A stretch of 64,000 bases of DNA from Aerococcus kribbianus (GTDB lineage Bacteria; Bacillota; Bacilli; Lactobacillales; Aerococcaceae), in NCBI RefSeq assembly GCF_026805545.1, contig NZ_JAPRFR010000002.1, forward strand, positions 179,363 to 243,362. Reading direction: 5' to 3'. Numbering within the stretch: the stretch's first letter is position 1; the number at the start of each line of letters is the position of its first letter. Below are positions 24,996 through 33,698 of this stretch, one piece after another. A program made the translations under genes and the position numbers. Below the pieces are notes generated by a model. It was given only the letters and a program-made list of their open reading frames with translations, made no database searches and was not told the DNA's origin.

Positions 24996-25445
24996 CTAAT
25001 CATACATACCTGCTCCCAGTTCCAGAACGCACTGCTCTAAAATCGCTACACGTTCTTTTTGCTTATCCAGTTCATCCTGTAGTTGCTCAATTTCGCTTAT
25101 TGGTTCTTCTTGGCTATCTGGTGGGATTTCTTTGAGCTGAACAGTCTCGGTGACTTCGAATTCCTCGTTATTAGGTGTAAACGGCTCTGGAAATAATTTA
25201 CTGTCGTCTGCATCAATCGGGACATAATTAAGTAAGGTCACTTGTAAATCGTCGTTAGTATCAATTGATAAGATATAGTCTGTCATTTCATACTGCTTAT
25301 CTGCAGTGATTGCTGTCAAGTCATAAACGATTGTTTTGCTTGTTCCCTCTGTTAAGTCATTGATCGTGACTTTAATTAATTTGTCGTTAAACTGATAACT
25401 GATTTCTTTATCATCACAAATTTGAGGACTATATAATACTTTCAT
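24996..25445 (-). CDS. Phage tail-tip associated protein (XkdW-like)
   Basis: 149 residues. A beta-rich N-terminal part is followed by a C-terminal coiled coil (EQLQDELDKQKERVAILEQC) of the type that anchors short baseplate or tail-fibre accessory proteins. Its start overlaps the last base of the upstream gene (ATGATG at 25448/25445, either possible). Position between the receptor-binding candidate and the small 24824 gene supports a tail role. The family assignment is tentative. Confidence 0.65.
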   Translation of the reverse strand: MKVLYSPQICDDKEISYQFNDKLIKVTINDLTEGTSKTIVYDLTAITADKQYEMTDYILSIDTNDDLQVTLLNYVPIDADDSKLFPEPFTPNNEEFEVTETVQLKEIPPDSQEEPISEIEQLQDELDKQKERVAILEQCVLELGAGMYD

Positions 25446-27478
25446 CATTTCCACCGTCCAATCGCTAAACACCGCACACTTCCATCAACTAAATTTTTAT
25501 CTGCTTGATACACAAACGACCAACCGACAAATTTTGATTGAGTGGTGTTCGCACCGTCGGACGTGTACCAAATTCGCCACTCGCCATATGACGTAAAGCT
25601 TGTAAACACTTCGCTGTCTTTAAATGCGATAGGATAGACCCAAGTGTTGTGCGATGTGCGCCACAATCCGCCTGAGCTACTAAAATCAGCATTCCATTTA
25701 AAGTTCTGGTCATATTTGAAATGCCAGCAAATCTGCGTTCCATCCGGAAATCGGACCCAGTTGCCATTAGCGTTACTGCCAGATGTAAAATCAGCTTCTG
25801 TCATGACTTTGCGCCAGTTCTGCCAAGTCGAATTATAATCATAATATCTACGATAGTATTTATTGCCGTCATAATCAGTAAATGTTTGATAGACCATACC
25901 TCTGCCCGTATCGACTACCTCTAAGATAAACGCTCGATCAGTTGCAGTATTACTAATACTACGAGCATCAGCATTGGATATAGTGTAGTATTTCCCGCTT
26001 GTCTTATAATTGTTCAAGTCAGCACTGCTTGGAATGATCACTGTTGAGCCAAACGGCACTCCGTTTTGATAAATATCGCCATCAACATACACGTCACCAG
26101 CAACGTCTAAAATTCGTCCATTTTCAACGATTTTACCAATTCCGACACCTTTATCTGACCAACTCATCACTGTTGATGACGTTGAGATACTTGCCATGGA
26201 AATGGACTGACCTACTTTATCTGAGACAACCAAGCGAATGTCATAGGCTTTAGTTAAGTCATAATTCGTCCCAGCGTTTTCGCCGGTATTGCTGTAAGAT
26301 GTGCCTTTTACATTAAGCTCTCGCACTGTCTCCCAATTACTGGCGCTTGTGAGTTTCCGTTGGATTTTGATATTAATCGTGTCACTACCTAGCCCACTTG
26401 TTGAGACATTGATGACTGCCTTAACACTAGTGTTTGTCCCATCGCCTGTTCGTGCAGGCACAAATAAATGAATTTTTGGCGGGGTGTATTGCTCAACATT
26501 AAACGTGATAGTCTTGCTTGCTGAGCGCCCCCTGCTATCTGTAACAGTAACAACTAACTTGTTTTTACCAGCACTGAGATTGGTCCAAACGTATTCAGCA
26601 CCGCTTGCTTGTACACCGTTTAAGTTTTGTCCAACACTTCTAATACTTGAATTCCACACACCGCTAGCAGACACCACCGCTTTAAGTTGTGAGAGTCCGG
26701 CAATGTATTTGCCACTTGCTTTTGCTTGAGCATTTTGTTCGACTAGCGCCACACTATCTATGACTGGCACAACACTGCTAGACATGACTAATGTCAGCCA
26801 GTAAGTATCTGTCCCTAATTTTGTGTTGCCATTGTAAGTATCAACCCAAAACTTAACTGAGACTTTGTCTTTATCTGGCACATCATTCATCATTGATTTT
26901 TGGATAGTGTGGTCATACTCACCGTAATCAATCTTTTGGGCAATAGTCACTCGTTGACCGTTTAATTCATAACCAATATCAGCTTTGTAACTAGTGTCTT
27001 TACGCCCCAACGAAATCCGTACAGTATCCCCAAATTCTGCTTGAGTTATTGGCTTGAGGTCAGAATTTTTAATTGTAATTGTGTGACGTCTGGCAATATC
27101 TGGCAAACTTGCTGAGCCGCTTAAACTAATGTTACCAACCCATGACCCGTTCCATGTCAGATTCAGCGCATAACTTGCATTAAACCGCACTGATCGTGAC
27201 CCGTCGCTTGCATGAGACACCCATAAGGTTTGCGTCCGTAATAAATACCGCCCAGCACTCGTTAGACGAGTACCAGGCGCAGTAAAGTTGTATGAACCCC
27301 CAGGGCTAACTAATAATGACCCACCGCCACGCATGGTGTAGCCAATTGACCCAACCACATTTAGGTATACCTTTGTTGTGATTTTTGTTCGGTTGTTAGA
27401 CATATCTTGCTCATTAATTGTGTAATCGAGTTCAAGCCAAGGTCTTGTCCCTGACTTACTCCCTACTACTGTTGACAT
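25445..27478 (-). CDS. Phage minor structural protein, DUF859-like; receptor-binding candidate
   Basis: 677 residues. The N-terminal 130 residues (KSGTRPWLELDYTINEQDMS, RLLRTQTLWVSHASDGSRSV) fit the DUF859 virion proteins of Siphoviridae. Immunoglobulin-like beta segments follow (SRGRSASKTITFNVEQYTPP). A short KGVGIGKIVENGRILDVAGD segment marks the usual link to a C-terminal host-binding module (residues about 480-677), rich in aromatic residues. It probably forms a fibre or baseplate receptor-binding part. There is an ATG overlap with the preceding tail gene. Confidence 0.85.
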   Translation of the reverse strand: MSTVVGSKSGTRPWLELDYTINEQDMSNNRTKITTKVYLNVVGSIGYTMRGGGSLLVSPGGSYNFTAPGTRLTSAGRYLLRTQTLWVSHASDGSRSVRFNASYALNLTWNGSWVGNISLSGSASLPDIARRHTITIKNSDLKPITQAEFGDTVRISLGRKDTSYKADIGYELNGQRVTIAQKIDYGEYDHTIQKSMMNDVPDKDKVSVKFWVDTYNGNTKLGTDTYWLTLVMSSSVVPVIDSVALVEQNAQAKASGKYIAGLSQLKAVVSASGVWNSSIRSVGQNLNGVQASGAEYVWTNLSAGKNKLVVTVTDSRGRSASKTITFNVEQYTPPKIHLFVPARTGDGTNTSVKAVINVSTSGLGSDTINIKIQRKLTSASNWETVRELNVKGTSYSNTGENAGTNYDLTKAYDIRLVVSDKVGQSISMASISTSSTVMSWSDKGVGIGKIVENGRILDVAGDVYVDGDIYQNGVPFGSTVIIPSSADLNNYKTSGKYYTISNADARSISNTATDRAFILEVVDTGRGMVYQTFTDYDGNKYYRRYYDYNSTWQNWRKVMTEADFTSGSNANGNWVRFPDGTQICWHFKYDQNFKWNADFSSSGGLWRTSHNTWVYPIAFKDSEVFTSFTSYGEWRIWYTSDGANTTQSKFVGWSFVYQADKNLVDGSVRCLAIGRWK

Positions 27479-30400
27479 TAGTTACCCCCTATCCAAGAAA
27501 TCGTGGTGATTTTATTGCTGTCTGCTAACTTTTCGATTTTATGATTACCGATTGTCAAAGTATTTAAAAAGACCCCAGAAAGAATATATAGCATTTGTCC
27601 AGAGACATAGGCCACTTCTTTCCCAGAGTCTAAGAATGAGATTTTTTCATTGTCAATAGCTACTTTTAAAGCATTGCCTTCTTGACCTAAAACAAGGCCC
27701 TCTTCGCCAAAAGATAAGTAGCGACTTATCGCTTGCATAAATGCTTGGCCACTGCCGACATTCGCTTCTAAAATCTTAAAGCGGTCAAGAACATCAGTCT
27801 TGTTCGAATCAATAGCATCTTGTAACACTTTAGTGTAAGCATCCAAATCAGAATACTGACCAGATAAATTATTTAGGCTATCGGCTGATGGATATTGTTC
27901 AAGCAATGATTGCACAGCTGATTGGGCTTGTTCTAAATCAGACACTTGGCCTTGACTAGCCTTTTCGTCGATTTGGCTTTGCCAATCTTCTGGTGCAGGT
28001 GACCAGTCGGTGCGGACGTTGCCTTTTTCTATTTGAAAATTTTTTGCTTCTACTGCGTACGTAAAATCATCAGGACCATATTTAGCAAAATAAAATACTA
28101 ATTTTGTTGTTCCACTAGGGATTTCAAAAGTCGTTGATGTATAACCGTGAGAAATGCTATCACTCGTTGCAACACGATTGCCGTCTTGGTCATCAATACG
28201 CAAACCACCACCAGGTCCACCGCCTCGTCCAATATAAATACTAGCAGTTAGAGTATCACCGACTTTAGAATCTAATTCTTCTAAAGTATATTCGTTTTTA
28301 CTTGTCTGATCAGGCACAAGACTACCTGCATAACGGCCTATCTGTTGATAATATTTTAAGTCAGCACTTGTTCCGAGCGCATAATTCCGTCCACCAACTT
28401 CAACATTATCATACAGTGGACTCCAACTATAATCACCTCGATTCGTTGATTTGCTAGGTGTCGATTTATTATAAGCGATGCCTAAGTAGCGTTTACCATC
28501 GGGATTATCAGACATACCATTACCATCTTCGTCATCAGCATACTTAATCCAGGTATATAACGTCTCACCTTCAGGTCCTCGACTACCTGCTTGACCTTTT
28601 TCACCCTCAATTTTGGACCACTTATAATCTTGAGGATTGTTTGATTCCGTGGCTGATTTTTGATTGCTGGCGATCCCTAAGTAAGATTTACCATCTGGGT
28701 ACTGACTCATGTTCTTGCCATTAGCATCGTCAGCATAGCGTATCCATGTGTAAGTCGTAACACCATCTTTACCAGCTGGTCCAGGTAATCCTTGTGGACC
28801 TTGTGGGCCTGGTTTACCATCTTGACCATCCTTACCAGCAGGCCCTGTGGCACCTGTAGCTCCCTTAGGACCAGTGTCGCCTTTGTCCCCTTTTTCGCCT
28901 TTAGGACCTTTAACAGCCAACCAAGTATAATCACCAGGATTATTACTGTCTGCTTTTGTGTAGTCAGTGTAATGTCCGATGTAGTCCTTATCTTTGCTAT
29001 CGCTAACACTAAAGTCGGTTTTTCCATCTGTAGAATTTGCATAAGCTGTGTGGAAGTAAGGGGTCCGTCCGTCAGCACCTGGTTTGCCAGGAATACCGTC
29101 AGAACCATCTTCGCCTTTAAACAAACTCCACTCGTAAGCTTTGGGGTCTTTGCTGTCAGCTTTTTCAAAGTCGCTGTAAAAGCCCATGTATTTCTTGCCA
29201 TTAGTAGCAGTTAGAGTAAAGCCTACAGTGCCATCAGCACTGTCAGCATAGGCAAAGTGGGCATAGGACGTTCTACCGTCTTTCCCATCTTTACCAGGTA
29301 AGCCATCCTCACCATCTGCCCCTGGGGGGCCTGGTGTCAGTTCCAGTTGTTCCAAGTCACGTTTGGTGATAGCATCTTGCCAGCTAGACCCTGTCCAAAG
29401 TCGGTTGAATTTGCCATCTTCATCCTCAAATTTCCACACATCACCAAACCCAGGATTCTTTGGCTCTTCTTTTTGGACGTAGACTCCAATAGTTAAGTCT
29501 TTAATGGTATAACTAGCAACTGCCACCGCAATCTCGTCAATCATTGCGGTACAAGTAAATGTGGCTTCATTATCAACATCGTCATTAGTCACTTCCAATT
29601 GATTTGATTGGTATTCTTCATGTTGGGCATTCCATTCGCTATCCGAGGTCAGTGTTTGATCAGGTGTTGCAGAATGACGTTCCCAGATAAAATAATCAAT
29701 CATTGCAGTTTGGTCGATACTCAAACGAGTTACATTAGCAATTAATGAAGTACTAACGACCTTATCTTTAAATGTACTCCCTGAACTAGATTCAATTGTC
29801 ATCACATAAGGTTGCTTATTCCAGTTAAAACGTTGCGCTTCTAATTGCCCTTGTAAATTTAATAATGCTGAAGCAATACCACTCTCTTGTTCTTTAAAAT
29901 TAGTAAATATAGCTTTACTATCATCAGGGTTTACCGTACTACGAGTGACGTCCACTAAACGTGCATCAAGATAAAGTGCTGGAGAATAATCATGATCAAT
30001 AAGACGTACCCAGTCACCTAATTCAATATCTTCAGGGAGATAGTTTAAATCTACTTCATAACTCACTTTCGGTTCATTATTCGCTTGCAATTGTCGCAAT
30101 CCTTCATCAAATAAAGTCTTTTGACTGGTTGCTTCTGAGTTATAAATTTTAACAATATAACCCATCTTGTCGTTATGATGACGGCTCCAGACCTTGCCTT
30201 GTTCACGGTCACAGATTAATCCACTATCTGTAACATAAAAGCGCCCATCATCATATTCATAACCAATAAGATTGGTATCTCGTTCAACTTCAGTATCTTC
30301 ATACACTGTCTTTGTAATCGTTCGAGTGGTCTTAATTTCCCCTTTATCATTTGTTGACGCGGGGTTTGTATAACGCTCAGACCGCTTCATAATATTGGCT

Positions 30401-32046
30401 ATTTTAGTATGCCAATTAGGGTCTGTTGCATATTGATGGATACCGCTATTATGACGCATTTTGTATAAAGTAGTTTGCTTATAACTAGACTTATAATAAT
30501 TACGAGCAATCCATTTAGCACCCTCGATAATACCATTAGCTAAACCTGCATTACCGTAGTTCTTAGCGTTATCAGGATTATTATCAAATGCACCAATACC
30601 AAAATAGTTATGATACTTACGCCCATAATTTGAATTACCCCAAGCAGATTCGAGGGCAGCATGCGCTAAAATATAACGTGCGTCCAATCCACTTTGTTTT
30701 TGAGCATCAATAAACACATTACCTTGACCCTTAAAAGCACTATTAGGCGCTACTGCTTTAATCCAGTTGTTAAGTTGGCCAGCAGTTAGACCAGGCAAAT
30801 TAAAGCCTAAATCATGTTTAGTTAAATCAGAGTTAGTCCAATAAGCTTTTTTATTGCTGTTGCTAGTAGTCACTGGGTCAGTATTTTTCCAACGCAACCA
30901 AATTGTTGGCGGTCCACCTAAATAAACTTGGCGGTTTGGTGTAATCGCAATACCGTTAGACCCGTAATTACAATGGATAACTCTATTTTTATCATACACA
31001 ACACCTGTATGACCATAAGCCCCACCTGAGCCACCTCGGCGACCAGATAAAAAGATGTCCCCTTTTCGAACTTGACTTTTATCAATTTTTTCAACATATT
31101 TACCAATCCAGGAAAACATCGTCTCAGTATTTCCTATCCTATGATTAGATGGTATAAGCCCTGCATGTTTCGCGGCATAGTGCACTGCACTAGAGCAATC
31201 GTACGAATGAGGGCCATTACGAGCGCCCATTGAGTATCTGACTTTGCCACGACGGGATTCGAACCATTGCACAAATTTAGTAATTTTTGGATTTTCTTTA
31301 GTCGATGACGTGCTACCAGTACTTCCTGGTTTAGTTTCAGTGATAGTCTCAGTGACTGTCTTTGGTGTCTTGATAGTTTCTTTGTGTGGTTTACCAATTG
31401 GGCGAATCGCCGTACACAAATCTGTAATCGAAATATTACGATTAACATTTTTCAATTCTTTTCCAATTACTAACCGATGTCCAACATCATTTCCACGTTC
31501 TTTATGAAAATTAATATATTTATGTTTTAACTCAGTTCCATCAAAATCAAAACTGAAACTAATTTCAGCTCCAAAGCGCCCAGCTATCTGATTGATGCGT
31601 TTTGTCTGATTAGTAATACCCTCGTATTCCAAAGTCAGGTTATGTTCGTCTTGAATTTCGTCTAAGCCTATTTCCCAACCAGAATCAGTACCAATAACTT
31701 TTTTGATAAACTCAACTAAAGTTCCTTTAAATTTCAAATCACCAGTGTCTTCATTAAGCAAGTCCAATCCTGCGTCTTCTGCAATAATCGTTTTGCTTGC
31801 ACGTGTTTCTTCCACTTCCATGATTTCTAACATAACGTGATGTCCACGTTTATTAGGAATAAAAACATAATGTCCTACTTGAATCTGTTCCACTGTCTCA
31901 AATGATTTTTCAATCTCTGCAGAATATAGCGACGTTCCTGACTCGATTGACATATTTAATTGGTCATTAATAAGTCTTAAGCCACTTTCTGTTTCAGATT
32001 TAGCAATCGCCACTGTATTAAAAAAACGGTCTGTAAAATAAATCAT
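27478..32046 (-). CDS. Tail-associated lysin (Tal): tail endopeptidase-like N-terminus, two peptidoglycan hydrolase domains, collagen-like repeats
   Basis: 1522 residues. Residues 1 to about 230 are a prophage tail/gp37-like base. About 265-385 is NlpC/P60-like (SYDCSSAVHYAAKHAG with the catalytic cysteine, YGHTGVVYD with the histidine). About 405-565 is a glucosaminidase (GH73-like) domain (ILAHAALESAWGNSNYGRKY). About 585-950 resumes the tail protein. About 960-1240 holds Gly-X-Y collagen-like stretches (GPPGADGEDGLPGKDGKDG) alternating with similar units ending in YxWS. The end (1260-1522) is a carbohydrate-binding-like and coiled-coil region. It should pierce the wall during DNA injection. 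It overlaps the Dit gene by four bases. Confidence 0.92.
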   Translation of the reverse strand: MIYFTDRFFNTVAIAKSETESGLRLINDQLNMSIESGTSLYSAEIEKSFETVEQIQVGHYVFIPNKRGHHVMLEIMEVEETRASKTIIAEDAGLDLLNEDTGDLKFKGTLVEFIKKVIGTDSGWEIGLDEIQDEHNLTLEYEGITNQTKRINQIAGRFGAEISFSFDFDGTELKHKYINFHKERGNDVGHRLVIGKELKNVNRNISITDLCTAIRPIGKPHKETIKTPKTVTETITETKPGSTGSTSSTKENPKITKFVQWFESRRGKVRYSMGARNGPHSYDCSSAVHYAAKHAGLIPSNHRIGNTETMFSWIGKYVEKIDKSQVRKGDIFLSGRRGGSGGAYGHTGVVYDKNRVIHCNYGSNGIAITPNRQVYLGGPPTIWLRWKNTDPVTTSNSNKKAYWTNSDLTKHDLGFNLPGLTAGQLNNWIKAVAPNSAFKGQGNVFIDAQKQSGLDARYILAHAALESAWGNSNYGRKYHNYFGIGAFDNNPDNAKNYGNAGLANGIIEGAKWIARNYYKSSYKQTTLYKMRHNSGIHQYATDPNWHTKIANIMKRSERYTNPASTNDKGEIKTTRTITKTVYEDTEVERDTNLIGYEYDDGRFYVTDSGLICDREQGKVWSRHHNDKMGYIVKIYNSEATSQKTLFDEGLRQLQANNEPKVSYEVDLNYLPEDIELGDWVRLIDHDYSPALYLDARLVDVTRSTVNPDDSKAIFTNFKEQESGIASALLNLQGQLEAQRFNWNKQPYVMTIESSSGSTFKDKVVSTSLIANVTRLSIDQTAMIDYFIWERHSATPDQTLTSDSEWNAQHEEYQSNQLEVTNDDVDNEATFTCTAMIDEIAVAVASYTIKDLTIGVYVQKEEPKNPGFGDVWKFEDEDGKFNRLWTGSSWQDAITKRDLEQLELTPGPPGADGEDGLPGKDGKDGRTSYAHFAYADSADGTVGFTLTATNGKKYMGFYSDFEKADSKDPKAYEWSLFKGEDGSDGIPGKPGADGRTPYFHTAYANSTDGKTDFSVSDSKDKDYIGHYTDYTKADSNNPGDYTWLAVKGPKGEKGDKGDTGPKGATGATGPAGKDGQDGKPGPQGPQGLPGPAGKDGVTTYTWIRYADDANGKNMSQYPDGKSYLGIASNQKSATESNNPQDYKWSKIEGEKGQAGSRGPEGETLYTWIKYADDEDGNGMSDNPDGKRYLGIAYNKSTPSKSTNRGDYSWSPLYDNVEVGGRNYALGTSADLKYYQQIGRYAGSLVPDQTSKNEYTLEELDSKVGDTLTASIYIGRGGGPGGGLRIDDQDGNRVATSDSISHGYTSTTFEIPSGTTKLVFYFAKYGPDDFTYAVEAKNFQIEKGNVRTDWSPAPEDWQSQIDEKASQGQVSDLEQAQSAVQSLLEQYPSADSLNNLSGQYSDLDAYTKVLQDAIDSNKTDVLDRFKILEANVGSGQAFMQAISRYLSFGEEGLVLGQEGNALKVAIDNEKISFLDSGKEVAYVSGQMLYILSGVFLNTLTIGNHKIEKLADSNKITTISWIGGN

Positions 32047-33698
32047 CTATAAACCTCCCTATACCGTACCGTTACATCCGGGGGAGCATCACTACTAGAA
32101 ACCACTCCAACTTCATATTTTCCTGGTGGGATACCAAACGTTGAACTACCATAAGCAATTGGTGTCAATTCGGGGACTCCGTTAACTTGTACCGTTTCAT
32201 TAGACATATCCATCAATAATAAATCATCTTTATGCCATTTGTATCTTGGGTCAGGGAGGTTCAATACATTAGTCACTGTTTCGGTCGTAGGCTCTACCCA
32301 TACTTGCGAATTTAACCCTCGCATATAAACAAATTCCGGCCGGTTATCACTGGCTTTCGCAAAATTACCATATTGTCCACACCAAATGATAATATTGTCT
32401 GCTTCCATCGTCTCAATTTCAGGAACCGTGTAAGTTCGTGATAACTTTTTCTTTTTACGGTCATTCCGCAGTTCAAAAGTAATATTCTTTCCTTTTTTTA
32501 CCATCAAAATACGTCCATAAGAATCTGTAGAGAATGTTGTGTCACCACTTCGTAACGGTAATCCTTTATTTCCGGCACTAAGATATTGCATCACGTCACG
32601 ATTACTTTTATGAGCACTGTATAGCACTGATGCAATTTCATCATTTCCAGAACGGACTGAAATATAAACAGCACCCATTTCTGCTGCAGAAGCAATCTTA
32701 AAAAAGTGCCACATCGAGCAAGACCAATCGGTAGGCTTTGTACCAAATGTCCGACGAATGGCTGGACCATGCCACTGATATGCGTCTCCTGTCCCATAAT
32801 TAGGCACAATAGACCCAGTTTGATTATTACCAGCACCTTCAATATCTTGTTCGAGTAACCATCCTAAGTATTTTCCTCTGTTCATAAGTAAGTAAGCTTT
32901 TTTACTATGCGATTGGTTAACGTTTTTAGTTTTAACTGCAAGAAACGTTTTGCCCTTCACCCAGTTATCCATTCTCTCGCCGGTTTGCCAGTGAGTTGCA
33001 TTTTTACTAATCGTAGCTTTTCCATTCGAAGGGGTAGCAGTCGACTTTTTACCCGCCGTAAAGCCTCCAGATGATTTCCAACCAGGATTAATCAAACTAA
33101 TATCAGAAGAATGCCAAGCGTTAGGTGTATCCATTTGATCAATAAAAATATCATGACTACGGCGTGTCATTTGACCGTTAGTCGTTTTCGTTTCAGTCAC
33201 TTTGACTTCTTTTAACGGGGAAGCTTCTATTGGTTCCCCATATTGAAATATAGCGTCATTAGTAACGAAAGAAACCATATGTGTTGTATCATTCAAACGA
33301 CATTCAAATTGGGGATAGATTAAGTCTGTCCCATTATTTTCAATCATAATACTTGTTGCTTGCTTAACAGTATATTCTTTCGGTTCAATGGCATAAGAAA
33401 CACCATCAGGCACTTCTATTTGTAATTCTGCTTCTGATAAATGCCAGGAATTAGAAGGAAGAATATCTCCTAATACTCTTCCTATCCAATACCGGTCCGG
33501 TTGGTCACTAAAATAAAAATGTTGTAATTCACCAGTAAACAGTCGATTTAACACATCAATGGTTTCTAATACATCATTAATGATAGTCAATTCGACTTTA
33601 ATGATTCGGTTTTTAACCCGTGGTCCCATATGACGGTGAACCTGATTGATAAAAACTAAACTATCTAAATCTTCGTTATCCACACGCATTTTTATCAT
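32043..33698 (-). CDS. Distal tail protein (Dit), enlarged
   Basis: 551 residues. The N-terminal 150 residues (RHMGPRVKNRIIKVELTI, RLFTGELQHFYFSDQPDRYW) are the siphovirus tail N-terminal domain that forms the Dit hexamer ring. The usual Dit is about 250 residues; here an insert of about 300 residues (about 190-490), with SGNDEIASVL and aromatic beta segments, resembles a carbohydrate-binding insertion of evolved Dits. The C-terminal MDMSNETVQVNGVPE and FGIPPGKYE end is again Dit-like. It joins the tail tube to the Tal protein. Confidence 0.88.
   Translation of the reverse strand: MIKMRVDNEDLDSLVFINQVHRHMGPRVKNRIIKVELTIINDVLETIDVLNRLFTGELQHFYFSDQPDRYWIGRVLGDILPSNSWHLSEAELQIEVPDGVSYAIEPKEYTVKQATSIMIENNGTDLIYPQFECRLNDTTHMVSFVTNDAIFQYGEPIEASPLKEVKVTETKTTNGQMTRRSHDIFIDQMDTPNAWHSSDISLINPGWKSSGGFTAGKKSTATPSNGKATISKNATHWQTGERMDNWVKGKTFLAVKTKNVNQSHSKKAYLLMNRGKYLGWLLEQDIEGAGNNQTGSIVPNYGTGDAYQWHGPAIRRTFGTKPTDWSCSMWHFFKIASAAEMGAVYISVRSGNDEIASVLYSAHKSNRDVMQYLSAGNKGLPLRSGDTTFSTDSYGRILMVKKGKNITFELRNDRKKKKLSRTYTVPEIETMEADNIIIWCGQYGNFAKASDNRPEFVYMRGLNSQVWVEPTTETVTNVLNLPDPRYKWHKDDLLLMDMSNETVQVNGVPELTPIAYGSSTFGIPPGKYEVGVVSSSDAPPDVTVRYREVYR

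Noticed and set aside
28707..29214. Two long frames (164 and 140 codons) within the tail lysin gene
   Set aside because: Both are shadows of the collagen-like repeat DNA.
28700..29350. Repeat-rich stretch that could look like a CRISPR or tandem-repeat array
   Set aside because: It codes Gly-X-Y collagen-like repeats within one long open frame; spacing is irregular and there are no constant repeats with unique spacers.
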